NCBI GenBank assembly: GCA_037039685.1
Contig: JAWNGF010000003.1
Span: 2,356,001-2,420,000 of the forward strand
Length of the DNA: 64,000 bases
From: Ceratobasidium sp. AG-K
Taxonomy: Eukaryota > Basidiomycota > Agaricomycetes > Cantharellales > Ceratobasidiaceae
Direction: 5' to 3'
Positions 44,182 to 57,670 of the stretch are shown in pieces; within the stretch, counting starts at the first letter, position 1, and the number at the start of each line of letters is the position of its first letter. Position numbers and translations under genes: made by a program. Below the pieces are notes generated by a model. That model saw only the letters and a program-made list of their open reading frames with translations, did no database searches and had not been told where the DNA came from.

Positions 44182-47152
44182 TCACACCTTGTTCTCAGCC
44201 GTGGCTTGGACAGCTTCTTTCTGACTATGCTTCTTCCCATAATAAATGGCCGCGTACACAAGACCCTGCACCGTGAGGCGTTTGGTAAGGCCATTATAAA
44301 CAGTGGTGAATGAACTTACTGTATCGATGAAGAATTGAAGACTATACGCAATCGCTATGGTTGGCAGGACCCAGGACCTAAAGGAAGTTTTGGCACGATG
44401 CATTGGCACATACAGCGATACTTGTACTTACGCGTCTGTCCATTTGTACACCCCAGCCCATTGAGACGTAGATTGACCTTGATCGTACCTAAGCATATAT
44501 TTCTGGTATTTACCGAGGTTGAGCAGGACAAGTAGGAGCATGCAAATGCCCATTGCATAGCGACTGAAGATTGACGCCCAATGAAACCGGTCTACAGAAG
44601 TAAAATATTAGATTGAAGCGGAAACGTTGGTCTGGACGGTATCGTACCCCTTGGCCAGGCCTGGATGAGGTTCATGGTCGCTAGGAAGATGAATGTAAGG
44701 CCGCACAAGCCTGTAATATATCGAGCGTTGAGGAAGCTCGGCTGCAGAAGTTCCTCGAATATCTACCCAAGCATTGTCAGCACTCCACAGCGCAGTTCAG
44801 CCCTGCGACGCACATCATATAAGATAGGTATATCCATGCCTTCGGGTTCCGTATATAATACATAATCAAGGTCCTTAAGTTGTTCGAATTTGTGAGCACA
44901 CTGTTTTAATGTATCGCTACAACTCACTGAGAGAATAAAGCTATCGTTGTGTAGGTAGTCTTGTATTTTTTTATACGTATCCTCAGAAATAGTTTCGTTG
45001 TTCATAAAGGTCTGAGTGAGCGGTGTCAGCCGCTGGTCATTCCAGGAATCAAGGCTGAAAATTACACACATTGTACGTGTCCCAAATACCAGAGAGTTCC
45101 AATCTCAGAGTCGTCGCGACCTCGATATATTGGGTTTCTCTGTCCACCTCATCGCTTGTCATGTTTTCAGGAAGTCGTTCGAGTAAGGCATTAGTTTCCT
45201 CCAAGAATCCGTCAAGCGTCCGGCCAAATTCAAGTAGTAATAGAGCCATTGTCTCGTTGTACCCAGCCTGCTCTATATGCTGCCCAGCTTTGCCCAGTTT
45301 ATCGATAAGATAATTCGAACTAACCAAAAAGTTCTGTTGTAATTAATTAGCACGTTTCATCAAGTTGAGACTCGGAGTGTAGGCCACGTACCGATAGCAA
45401 GAGCTGGTTCTTGACGCCCTCCAAAAGCAGGATGACGGTCAACAGCCAAGGGAGATGTATCATAATCCACGCAGCGCGGCGCCGGACAGATTTGAGCGGC
45501 GCTGCTCCCTCGAAGTACAGATATGCGAGGAAGAACACGATGACAGCACAGCATACAACCGAAACGCCTGTGGTTTTTCTGAACCCAGGGGCTTGCTCAA
45601 TCGCATAGAATGTTTGGGCAATCGCATTGATGCACTTGGAGTTCATCAGCATTAGAGGCTTCAAAGTCAAGTCCGACGTACCTTTCCGAGAATAATAGCT
45701 GTAATTTCATTCAGACGTCCCGCCATGGACCCATGCGAGCGGAGCCGAAGCCCGTGCCCAATATCCATATGGAGCCTCGCGACGTGTGCAACCATTTCAA
45801 CGAGCAAGGCTACACCTCCAAGTACAAACTTGATTTTGGCACCATGGGGCCGAGTCCCTGACGAATTGAGTGTGATTGCAAATGCGCCAAAGAACAGCCC
45901 CGTTGAGATCATGAGGGATGTGGGAACAATAAATAGCTTGTAGGGAATGCGGCGTGATCTGGATGAAATCTTGGCATAGATTAATACGCGTAGGTGTTGG
46001 ATTAATAACAAGACGCTGAGAGAATGTTAGATGGAAAGTCGAGGGTTTGTTTTCATGGACTGACCGGCTGAATGCGATTACGAACATGATCACGCGAAGT
46101 GATATCTTCGTTAGCCGCTCATCCTTATACCGCTGTGGGGATATTTTCATGATTTCATATGGTTCGATTTCCTGTGCACCAGGAGAGAACGAGATATAAC
46201 TCCTTACATCGAACCCTGCTCACAAGTTTGTTATGATTTCAAGCTAGGAAAACAGAACAGGAGCTACCTTTAGTCGTAGCAGCAAGGGCCCCGAAGATGA
46301 TTAGCTGAAGGAAGATAAAAACAAGGTGGAACCTGATAAGGCCTTCAACTAGCAGCTTCAAATTTAGGTAAACAACGGTACCAGTCATCCGTGTAGAACT
46401 CGACATTATAGGACACCTGAGGCTATTTATCAGGTTGACATACAGAATAAGGTATTCTCAAGCGCACCTGCGAAGCCCAAAGCCACCATGCCGCTACAAA
46501 GAATGTAATATATGATACCGAGTCCTTTTTCAACAGTCGGTCAAATGAATGTTTAGGAGTCTAGAAGTTGCCGCAAGACGTACCCATGGCTTCTTGAACT
46601 TATTGTTACCGTGCACAATCAAGGTTAAAGCCAAGATCGAACGACGCTAAACTCGGTACCGCTCACGAAGTCAAGCTTGCGAATGTGGCGGTCCAAGCCA
46701 GGTCGTAGAACTAACAACCCATAATTAGCCTGGGTATTCGGAGGAGCCTCAATGAGGTAGACACCCACTAGGTTAAGCCAGGACGGGACCTGTTCACCCC
46801 ACTCCAAGTCTCGGTTCTTACTTCTCAGAGTCGTGAGCTCCTCTTTGCTCGTTTCGCTGACCTTGTCGTCACTCGGCTGCCCTTGGACAAGTTTGAATGC
46901 TTGATCCTGAATGGCTGCGGGCGAATCGATAACAGAGAGTCCATAGCCAGTCCTGGGCTCTTCATCAAGCTTAAATGGGTTACGAGAAAGCGGTCGCCCT
47001 TTTTTCAAACGATGATCCCATAGCGCAGGGCTAGAACCAACTGGAAGTTAGACCTGCGACTTGAACCTATTAAAGATGGCAAGCACTTACTTGGAACTGG
47101 GATTCGGGTCGGTTTTGACATGCAGGAAGAAGCTCGAAACTTGCTTGGCCAT
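44182..47152 (-). CDS. LtrA-like multi-pass membrane protein, gene C
   Basis: Full-length LtrA superfamily member located just before copy 2. Starts MAKQVSSFFLHVKTDPNPSS; next exon LWDHRLKKGRPLSRNPFKLD to GEQVPSWLNL, then FYDLAWTATFASLTS, the LtrA signature. Also WWLWASQVSYNVEFYTDDW-like aromatic helix, YKDERLTKISLRVIMFVIAF, GRLNEITAIILGK (here K replaces the usual E of ILGE), FYAIEQAPGFRKTTGVSVV and FFLAYLYFEGAAPL with RRRAAW. The end is SWVLPTIAIAYSLQFFIDT then GLVYAAIYYGKKHSQKEA and VQATAENKV. Genes A and B keep glutamate at the ILGE position, so this substitution may matter. It has no counterpart at the matching place in copy 1. Confidence 0.7.
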
Positions 47153-47203
47153 CGCAGCTGGCAGATTAGCAGAGGCAGGGGAGCTGGTCGGACGTCAATC
47201 CCC

Positions 47204-48344
47204 GTAGGGCCGGCCTTTTGTATGGCTTGCCCATCATGAGTGCGAACCCGGACGCAATAGCTTCGCCGAAACAGTCAAAGCACTGTGGTGGAATTATACG
47301 AGGGATGATACCCGGAGGCGGGTATGCCTCCGCCGTTCGCCCGCTAGGCGGCTATTTGCTCCGGGATACAGCACAGGGGACAGAAAACTAGACGCTAGAA
47401 CGAAATCAACGGAGATCCCCCTGACCCATTACTGTGGCCGTCAATCTGGGTGTTATCACTTATTTAATTGTGGAGAAGGTTGCGGATTGTGGCTGCTGGG
47501 TTAATGCATTCATCCAAATCCGGTGGACCAGACTTGATCCTGTCAATCGTTTGGGTGCTCATAGTTGACGGCTCACATGATGGATGTGGTTCGGCATGAT
47601 CCAGATTTCTAAAAGTGGACCGGTCCAAGGAAGTTGCGACCTCCTTATTGCCGACTTTCTGGGATTCAGACCTTTGGTTCCTTTGTGTCTTGATTATGAC
47701 TTACGCCCTGCTTTGTTTATGGTACTCAACCTGAATGAATAGAATTCAGTCAAAGCTCAAGCTTCCGTCTATGGAGGCTGTACCAAGTCACCAGCATTCC
47801 TCGGTGACCTCGTCTAGCAAAGAGGCATTGTGCAGCTTTGATTCCGGTTATCACCCAGGTACGGCTGTAGGGCTCCGCTTCGAGTGTTCAGGATTGGCAC
47901 GGAACACCGTTCGTACCTGTTCTGGACTCAAAAGACTCGCTGATCATACAACATGCTGAAGAACACCCATAACACCCAGATTTCGCCCTTCCCAGGCCTA
48001 AGTCCAGGCTCATCTCCTTTGATTTCAGGCACAACTGCAAACGGTCACCAGTCAAGGCTGGTTTGCCAGGGGCGTCTATCTTTCAATACAGCAATAATCG
48101 TTCAGGTGCGAATCTGCTATCAACTAATTAGTTCAGGGATCAATCGAGCTGATTTTTAACCAAGGCGAACGACCAAACTATTTGTTCTTCTCAGATATTT
48201 CGATTGCATTATCGTCCAAATCTGACCACCCCCTATGTAACTCAATATTTCAAACTTGCCAGAGGGTGGTGCAGGATCCATTTGCCTCGGGAATGACACC
48301 CGTATCATTCCTACGGAGTGCTTGAAGCCAATTACATGCGCTAT
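47204..48344. repeat. Left repeat, copy 2 (CpG-rich version)
   Basis: Counterpart of 448-1250, with most CpG sites intact and with about 340 extra bases near 47523-47867. It starts 52 bases upstream of the gene C start codon and ends where the truncated LtrA gene begins (48345), so its right border coincides with the 2.7 kb deletion. No coding function is recognised. Confidence 0.7.
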
Positions 48345-48615
48345 CACACACCGTCCGACTGTGCTTGGAGGTCGGGTCCTACCCCGGGAGACTCAATTAC
48401 CGAGAGCTCATAGTCAGTAAGGGGATCGTCATCCGGTTCAAACGGATTGTGACTGAGGGGTCGTTGCTGCTTTAGACAGTGTAGCCACAACGTATAACTG
48501 GGATAGGCTTGAATCAGAATTGAAAATTGCCCTTCAGTGCAATGACCACTTACTTAACGTTGGGATTAGGCTCGGATTTTAGGTGTAGAAATAATCTCGA
48601 AATACTTTGTGTCAT
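48345..48615 (-). pseudogene. LtrA gene A counterpart, 5' remnant only
   Basis: Only the first exon (beginning MTQSISRLFLHLKSEPNPN) and part of the second (LKQQRPLSHNPFEPDDDPL) of the copy 2 version of gene A survive. The sequence then breaks off: position 48356 matches 3991 in copy 1 but 48344 matches 1250, so about 2.7 kb with the rest of the gene is gone. The gene cannot encode a membrane protein. Confidence 0.78.
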
Positions 48616-50080
48616 GGTGAGTTGTGGTTAGGCGAGGGTTGACAAAGTTTGAACGCTGACGGGGCGAAGATATATGTAGCTCGTCCAACAAAGAACGTCC
48701 TAAGGCACAACATATCTACCTCAGGCACGATATGTTTGTCTCAAAATACAGTACCCGCTGGATTCGGACAATAGTTGATTCCCGAAAGCGGCTATTGCTC
48801 CTCCGTCCAGTGTAACGGTACGCGTAACGTAGTGATTAGCTAACCTGTATGCGCGCGTGACCGTCATTCGTGTATGTGCATGTATGGACCCGGGTGCCTT
48901 TATAGGCCCCAGTCCCCCGTTTCTTGCCCCGTCTTCGATACTACTACTATAAATCTGTGTGTTACGACTTTTTATACAACTACGGGCCATTCAGGATTCG
49001 TAAATCTGGAAGAGCAAAAAAGACAACAAGGCTTCTTATATATCTCACACAGTTATGCTAGTGTTATACTTGCGTTATTCATACGTTATAAGCCTACTAT
49101 TTAAGGGAATCCACTAATTCTGGCCGTCAACCAAACGCATGTGTTCAAGCTCAGGTCCCGAATTTGAAGGACTTGATCAAGTTGGGTGCCAACAGCTGAC
49201 AAGTTGTATGATATAGAACTGCAAGGCGCTGGCGTGATTGTCCTGTCCTCCGGCTTTGAAAAGTTCCGGCCTCATCGCCAGTCTTGCTTTGGCTTCGAGT
49301 CCAGTCCTACTTCGGGTGTTGGAAATTGACACGGGTTACATTTTGCATCTTGGCTGGAGACGGATTTCGCTAATGGAACGAACGTCGAACAATCCTGCAA
49401 TCTCCCAAGCTTTAGCACTGCGGTCTTCGCTTAGTTATATATTATCCTGTCCAGTGTTTGCACGGGGGACACAGACGACTTCGGGCGTAAAGTGCCCTTT
49501 CTTAAAGTGCCAATATGCTAGAAGGACTATAACAATTATCCACTATAAAATTGCTGTCCGCGTGAGGCTGTTGAATAATTTTCTTCTTGCATGTGGATAC
49601 ACTCATTCCTCCTCGAATACGAGCCATCTAGCAGGTCACCCGCTCGCTCGTGTAACCGCGGACATTACCGATCCCTCGCGTTCAACATCGGGGTCCCTGC
49701 GACCTCACATGCTGGAACTTGGACCCGATGCTTGTCCAAGCAAAAATTCTTCTCAGCTGGCGGTTACGTTCAACGGTGGCGCTCTTTACGAGAGTTAACG
49801 GCAGGTCGTTTTAGTTAGAATCATACGTACCTTTTCCAGGACGATAGTTTACAATTTTAAATCGGCGGTGGGTCCCGCCGCTGCCTGCGCGTCGCTAACT
49901 GTGTCCCGATCTTCATCAATTGGGGTGAGATATAAGTAGTTTTTGGAGCGGAAGCGTCCGAGCCGTGTCAACTCGCTCCATTACAAGTTTCAACCAAACT
50001 ACATGCGCCATAAAGAAAATAAGAAAATCGCCATTCCTGACTACACGTGAATATGAACATTAGCCAAAGGAGCCCCAACA
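48616..50080. other. Gene-poor spacer between the LtrA remnant and gene D
   Basis: Matches 4251-5044 and 6030-6707 of copy 1 without the 985 bp segment. A 186-codon open frame (49238-49798) crosses the junction and is broken in copy 1, so it is probably not a gene. Nothing else is recognised. Confidence 0.5.
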
Positions 50081-53031
50081 TCAAATCTTGCGTTCAGGAG
50101 ACCGGGTCTGGACTACATCCTGATCGATTTGTCTCTTTCCGTACCATACAGCCGCGTAGACCAATGCCTAATATGCGGGTTAGTACCTGTTAAACGGCCA
50201 TGGGGAAGTGAACGCACTGTATCGACAATAAACTGAACCACGTATGCAATCGCCAGAGTCGGTAAAACCCACGATCTGAGGGAGTATCATAGCCTTAGTA
50301 CTGCGCGTCAGCGTCAGCGGGTCGATCAATACTTACACATCAATCCATTTGAATATAACAGATTGATTGGCGAGATCTTCGTCGGACAAAGGCAAGTACT
50401 TCTGATATTTACCGACGTTGAGTAACAGGAGAAGGAACATGCAAATACCCATCGCATAACGACTGAAGATCGACGCCCAGTGGAAGCGATCTAAAGACTG
50501 AATTAATGGCGTGAGACGGTTGTATAGAATAGATAGATACCTCGTGGCCAGGATTGAATGAGATTAAGAGTTGCTAAGCAAATGAACGTGAGGCCGCAAA
50601 GCCCGGTGATGTACCGCGCGTTCGTTAGGCTAGGGTGGAGTAGTTCTTCGATTATCTAGACAAGCATCATGAAGGCAAACTGGCGATCCGTGTAGCATGA
50701 CTACAAACCTCAAAAATATGGCGAATGTATGGCCCCGGAGCTGCAACGTCCTAGGATCCAGAAAGTAAGTCTATCATTCTACCCTAAGGTATGCGGCAAC
50801 TTGCCTCGCCAGTAATCGCGTCGTTGGTTAGGTATTGCTGGATCTTCTTATATGTCTCTTCAGGAATTGTGTCATTTTCCATAAAAGTCTTTGAATGTAT
50901 CTTAGTCTGATCGGATCCACGACCAAAAAGTACCATCACATACCCTATATGTACTCATCACCCCGGAGAGCTGCACCCTCAATCCCCAAATGCTCAAGAG
51001 GGTATCAAACGCTGCCGTGTAAGCCTCTTCTGTGAGGTTCTGGCCAGCAATGGCTTGCTCAGCGTTTCGGAGCTTGATGAGTTCTTGATCAAGTGTGAGA
51101 CCTGATTGGAGTAGCAGCGGGCGTAGAGTTGCATTGAACTTGGATTCATCTTCCTCGGCCACACCGGCCGCAAAGCTGACTAGAAAACTCTCGACCGTGC
51201 CAAAAAAGCTCTATCGGGATGGTTAAATGCGTGTCCGAATGTTCAAACATGCGTAGTACTTACCGAGAGGAGGAGCTGGCTCTTGACACCTTCAAGCAAT
51301 AGAATAGCGCTCAACAGCCATGGGAGATGCATCAACATCCATGCAGCACGACGTCGAACAGATTTGAGCGGAGCCGCACCCTCGAAGTAAAGGTACGCAA
51401 GGAAAAATACGATAATCGCACAGGATATAATACCCGCCCCTGTAGTTCTCTTGAATCCTGGGGCTTGCTCGATTGCGTAGAACACGCCGGCGATGGCGTT
51501 AATTCCCTACAAATCGATGAGCAACTGAGCTCACAACACAAAAGTTGACTCACTTCTCCAAGAATGATGGTCGTGATATCGTTCAACCGTCCCGTTATGG
51601 ATCCATGCGATCGAAGGTAGACACCCTGGTCAATTTCCAGATTAAACCTAGTGATGTGCGCTACTACTTCGACTAGCAACGCAATGCCCCATAAAATATA
51701 CTTGACTTTGGCTCCCTGCGGCTCTAGGCCTGAGGGCTTCAACGTGGTCGCAAAAGCTCCAAAGAACAATGCGGCTGAAATGGCCAGGGATACCGGAACG
51801 ATGAGAAGTCTGCGTGGGAAGCGGCCAGGCTTGGACGTAAGCTTAGCGTAGACAACAACTCGCAGGTGCTGAATGAGAAGTGCCAGGCTATATAATACGT
51901 TAGTGGGTTGGACACGATCATTGTAGTTGACAATATTCACCGACTAAAAGCGAATATAAACATGACCACATGAAGTGAGACCTTGGTTAACCGTTCAGCG
52001 GTATATCTCTCCGGAGTTATGGTCGCTAGATCATATGTCTCTAGCTCCTGCGAACCAGGGGATTGCAAGATGTAATTAGACACATCAAAACCTGGAATCA
52101 TTGCGAGGTATATCAACAAAGCATTCAAGATAAGAAATTGTTTTGGAAAATACCTCGAGTGGTGGCAGCAAGAGCTCCGAATATAATTAGCTGAAGGAAG
52201 ATGAAAATCAGATGGAACCTGTGCGTGTGTAAGCGCAGGCGCATTCAGACATAAAGAAAAGCCAATACCAGTCGTCGGTGTAGAAGTCAACGTTGTAGCA
52301 CACCTAGGCGCCAAATCAGAAGGGCATGCTACACTCATGATTCAGAGACGTACTTGGGAGACCCATAGCCACCACGCTGTCGTAAAGAACACAATATATG
52401 AAATCGAGTCCTAGTCCAAAGCGATCAAGATTAAGTACGAGACTCCAAAGTTGTAACCTCCAAACGTACCCATGGCTGTCTAAACTTGTTGTTTCTGAGG
52501 ACCCCTAAGCGTTGGCGACTGGTACAGTTTGTTTCCGGAACAAAATGACTTACGAGGTCAAACTTGAAAACGTCGCTGTCCAAGCCAGGTCGTAGAACTA
52601 TAGCATTCGATTAGCTTGGATACCACAAGACTCATACCCAGCGATGACTCACCAGATTGAGCCACGTTGGAACCTGCGCACCCCACTCCAAGTCTTGATT
52701 CTTGCTGTCCTTGCGAGTCGTAAGCACCTCCTTGCTGCCCTCGCTGGTCTTATCGCTGGTCTGGCCTGAATCGAGGTTGAATGCTTGGTCCTGAATCGCT
52801 GCAGGCGAAGCGATTGTTGACCGGTCATAACCACCTCCAGATTCATTCTCTGGCTCAAACGGATTGGTTGAAATGGGCCGCCGCTGCCGCAACCGATGCT
52901 CCCATAGCGTTGGACTGTGGCGAACTTGAGGTAAGAGCTGCTGCTAAGCTTTGTGCAGGAGACACTCACTTATCGTTGGGATTGGGTTCAGTATTAAGGT
53001 GTAAGAACAGACTTGGGCGTCGCTGGGCCAT
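50081..53031 (-). CDS. LtrA-like multi-pass membrane protein, gene D
   Basis: Copy 2 version of gene B with the same exon layout and only scattered differences, for example an A in place of V in the segment FFGAFATTLKPSG and T to A changes in the acidic N-terminal region. The LtrA signature (WLNL joined to FYDLAWTATF), the aromatic helix, ITTIILGE and the FEGAAPL block are all retained and every exon I followed is open, so both copies are probably functional. Confidence 0.72.
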
Positions 53032-53584
53032 GTTAGCTCGTGAGTGAGGGGAAACGAGAGAGCCGACGGGAAGGGCACTGGCAAAGCCGGGGATTTGTAC
53101 ATCGCCTAGCTTACAACACCGGCCCCGGAACAATTTCACTGCCCGAGCGATAAAGAGATCTTCATTTCAACCAACTTCGGGAGTTAGTACTGTATGACTT
53201 CCTCGTTCAAAGGTCGGGCGGCTATCATCTCGGGCACTCGTTGCCAAGGATTGCCTAAAACCAGGAACAATGATAAATCAAGGAAGAAACCCCCATTATA
53301 TTATCAGGGCTGTGGATCAAGATGTGTCGGGTTCGCCGGCTATGGGAAAGTCGAGGTCTGGGTTCGCGGAGTAGCGCATGCACGGTGCTTGGTTCGTCAA
53401 AGATCCCCGAGAAACGATGGTTGATCGAGCCGGGCGCCAGTTCCGATTATGCACGTGACAGATTGATCGTCCTAGGAGCACAGCTTTGGATATCACAAAC
53501 GCTTTCTAACCTTTTACCCTTCGTAATAAACTGTTCCGAAACCTCAATCGCTGTATTCATGTTAATTTGAGTTCGAGAGTGGGT
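53032..53584. other. Divergent promoter region between LtrA D and CLC copy 2
   Basis: Same arrangement as 9660-10213: starts of opposite-strand LtrA and CLC genes 553 bases apart. No gene between them. One-base differences change the open frames seen here, which argues against coding function. Confidence 0.45.
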
Positions 53585-56500
53585 ATGGATAGGATTCAAC
53601 TCGAGGATACCCCTCGCTCAGACGCTTTTCGACAAATTCATGACACCGAGGAATTGGAACAGCTGCGGTGAGCACATATTTTTGTCACCTACCTGGCACG
53701 AGTCATTTCTTACGGAAACCCTGCAGTCGATACGAGGACTTTACTACTATAGGTGCGAAGATATTGAGCCACTTACGACATTCAGAATTGACACCGAACA
53801 CGTTTTCCACTTAGACTGGATTCAGGATTCGATTCTTGAACGTAACAGGCGTCTAAGGACCTCACGCGACATCCAAACGTCGCTGCGAGACTCACAGGGT
53901 CGCATCAATCCCCCGTGGGTCAAGGCACAAATAAAAAAGCTGATAGCCGCTGGGCAAAGTTGGTTCGTTGTCAGTATTGCAGGTGCGCGCTTGGTTCAAA
54001 TTTCTTGTTCTGACGTTCGGATTAACACTCGGGTGAATTAGGTGTTTGCATCGGCTTGAACGCCGCTCTCATTTCAATCGTTACGGAATGGCTGTCTGAC
54101 CTGAAGATGGGGTACTGTACGGACGGATGGTGGCTGAACCAGCAATTTTGTTGCTGGGAGATAGATGTCGAGGAGGAAGGCGCGTGTACGGCTTGGAGAG
54201 CTTGGAGCGATTATTGGCCTGGCCGATACTTGGTATATGTACTGCTTGCCGTAAGTAGACTGCGTCTATTCTCAGACACAAATTAAACATCAAAATCGCT
54301 TGGTAGATGCTCTTTTCGCTCGTCTCAGCACATTTGGTTGACTCATTTGCAAAGTATGCTGCTGGCTCCGGGATATCAGAGATAAAATGCATCTTGGCTG
54401 GATTCGTCATGCAAGGATACTTGGGAATCTCCACGCTCGTAATCAAAAGCCTTACCTTGGTGCGCTTATTTTGATGATCATAATTGGTGGATACTTATCG
54501 CTTCTGCTAGCCTTTGGTTATTGCATCTGGACTCGCTGTCGGGAAAGAAGGGCCATCGGTTCATGTTGCGTGCTGTGTGGGAAATGTAGTTGCACGGTTG
54601 TTCAGTAGATTTTCGCGCAGCCAAGGTGAGCAACAGTCTACGCGAAACCCGCTATTTATGCTAAACGAATATGCTTCTGGCAAGGTAAGATGCGCGATAT
54701 CCTGACAGCTGCATCCGCCGCTGGAGTGGCTGTCGCCTTTGGCTCCCCGATTGGCGGTGTCATGTTTTCAATCGAGGCGAGTCTGCCGCCTATCATCCCT
54801 CCCATTCACAGCCTGACGTTTCGTTATCTTCAGGAAATGAGCCATAAATTTAGCATTAAAACCATGTGGCGAAGTTTCTTCTGCGCCCTGGTTGCAACCG
54901 TCACACTTTCCGTAAGTCTCCAGAGTAATCTTTGCCCCCAGGCGGTATTGAAGTTCAGCGCTTCGTCGCCAGGCGATGAACCCGTTTCGAACTGGAAAGC
55001 TCGTGCTGTTTCAGGTCACCTACGATAGGGACTGGCATTTCTTTGAAATCATCTTTTTCGTCATCATTGGTATTTTCGGAGTGAGTGCTTTAGACCCATC
55101 CAGCTATGTGTTCTGTCTCATCAAAGCTTACAGGGTCTCTACGGAGTTTTCGTTACCAAGTTCAATCTCCAGGTTGCAGCTTTCCGACGAAAGCACTTGG
55201 TTGGGTATGGGGTCACGGAAGCTGTTGTCCTTGCTACGATTACGGCCATAGTTGGGTACTTCAACAGATTTCTGCGAATCGACATGTCAGAAAGCTTAGG
55301 TATTCTATTCAAAGAATGCGAGGGCGGCGGAGACTACAATAATCTTTGCCAGCAAGTCAATTTATCGTTTCTTTGACAACGTTCGCTAAACGACTATGGC
55401 TAGGTCTTGGGCTCAGTGGCCAATGGCTAACTCGTTGTTCCTTGCGACTCTCATACGGACCATGCTTGTCATCATATCGTATGGTAGCAAGGTTCCTGCG
55501 GGTATATTCGTACCATCCATGGCCATTGGCGCGACGTTTGGTAGAATGGTTGGGATCATCGTCAAAGCTATGTATACGTGCGTTTAGTCGGAATCTTGCT
55601 TTTTGCGGTGAGGCTAATCAGTGGTAGCCCAGTTCCCACCCTACTTCTTCGTTCTTCTCCAGCTGCCGACCCGATATGCCCTGCATCACTCCCGGAACGT
55701 ACGCACTTCTAGGTGCGGCGGCGGCTTTAAGGCGAGTGCAGAAACGCTTCGCATGTAGCCTTGTTTTAATACTACAATCGCTTTAAAGTGGAATCATGCG
55801 CATCACTGTGACAGTGGTTGTTATCATGTTCGAGTTGACCGGCGCTCTCACCTATATTTTACCCACAATGGCAGGTCTTATTATCAACATAAGTTTCATA
55901 TAGTTAACCTGCATTTTAGATTGTAATCCTTGTAACCAAAGCGGTCGGAGACTGCTTCGGCGCAACCGGAATCGCGGACGAGATGATTCGATTCAATGGA
56001 TACCCCTACCTTGAGCGTGAAGACCACTCGTTCAATATACCTGGTGTGTAACCTCGATCACCTTGCTGCAAGTCGGCTAACTGGTAGACTAGTCTCGCGA
56101 GTCATGCAGAAAGAGATTTATACGATGTCCATAACCGGAATGACGCTTCGTGAAGTCGGTGAGATACCGTTGTGTATGATATATAACATATTTTGACATG
56201 TGTGCAGAGGACAAGCTCGAGCATACGGATGTCCAGGGATTTCCGATTGTATCTGCGGATTCTAAACGCACACTGATGGGACATATAGGCCGAACTGAGC
56301 TTCGTTATGCAATCGGTAATGCCACTCTAGGAAGCGATATATATGCAACTAACCCCATTACTATAAGGAAAGGCACGAAGGGCGCGAGATATCCATCCGA
56401 GCACGCTTTGCAGCTTCGAGCCTCCTTCCGTATATGAAGCAAATACGCGTCACGCCGTATCGGAAATCGACGTTGTTCGAGAGTTAGCGGGGGTCGAGGA

Positions 56501-56918
56501 TGATAACCACGCGGGCATCACCCCGCTCGCAGAGACGGCAAACGTGATACACCTTGGACCATGGGTTAACCAGACCCCGTTATGTGTCGCCCCGCAACTA
56601 GCATTAGAGATTGTCATGGATTTGTTCAAGCGCATGGGGTAAGCAAAACAAAAAAGTCATATTTTATTGACCAATTCACCTGTTTCCAGCCCGCGAGTGA
56701 TATTGGTTGAGTATCACGGAAGTCTAGCTGGTTTGATCACCGTCAAGGACGTACTTAGGTTCATGGTCTCCAACGAACACCATGAATCTCAATCTGGAGG
56801 GGGGTCCGTATGGAACGACCCCGGTGCTCTTGATGGGCTCTTGGAGGAGGCTTGGTTGTGGGCTGGGGATGCATGGAGACAAGTATTAGAACTGGGCCGA
56901 CGCATTGTTAGGCGGTGA
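53585..56918 (+). CDS. CLC-type Cl-/H+ exchanger (Gef1-like), copy 2
   Basis: Copy 2 of the CLC gene at 10214-13547, with the same 18-exon layout and all key segments ([42 protein letters not shown], two CBS domains). Differences: the third GC donor is GCGAGT instead of GCAAGT; the intron containing a TGA in copy 1 has CGA here; and the first GC-AG intron is open in frame if retained because its acceptor is CAG rather than TAG. Amino-acid changes are few and conservative (for example V in GYGVTEAVV). Probably functional. Confidence 0.9.
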
Positions 56919-57670
56919 AAGCATTGATTGACAATTCAAAAATCGTCACTTAGAGAGGATATAACCGGGTCAACGCCTGATACGACAATGCTAGTGAGAC
57001 CCCCAAATCAATCCAGCGGCTCCGCCATGATAATAGCTGCTTTCGAACCTTAGAACCCTTAGCCTTTACCACTATAACCCTGATCATACTACGTCGGTAT
57101 TTTCGGCAAATAACCTACCTAAAATATGTACCCCATGTCAAGACTAATGTTCTATGTATGATATAGAATCTACCCCTTGCATTACTAAACATGGTTGGCT
57201 CGAACTTCACGCAATACCCCAGGAGTATCTCGAAAGTGAGCACCTGTTCTGAACTCTAAAACTCGAACGCATACAGGCCATACCAGTGGGTGATCTACGT
57301 TACTGAACCCCCATTGAATGACTGTTTGGCAAAACCTGCCATGGTTTCGGGGTGCGTGCACTGGAGGTTTGTCCGACCGCGCTTCCCCACCTAAACCATC
57401 TGACGAGCATTGCCGTTGGGAGCGCTCACTGAACCGAACAAGCACCAGAACTCGGCCATCGGGCCCGCGTGGCCGAGAGCCGCCACCGGTTCCTCGTGGG
57501 CGCTCCTGGCTACTTTCTAGCGCTCGGTAACTGTACGTCGGGCTTCCATAGCCTATGGTGCTCCGAGAACGGAATGGTTCTCTTGATCATGACGTATGAT
57601 TGCAAATCAATCAATCCCGACTTCGTAGGATTGTGGCTCTGCCACAGCCCCTGACTCTGCCTCTGTGATC
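56919..57670. other. Spacer between CLC copy 2 and F-box-like gene
   Basis: Counterpart of 13548-14305 with several small indels near the F-box start codon. No gene recognised. Confidence 0.4.

Noticed and set aside
49238..49798. 186-codon open frame in copy 2 upstream of LtrA gene D
   Set aside because: It crosses the junction where copy 1 has 985 extra bases, is broken there into unrelated frames, and has no recognisable domain.
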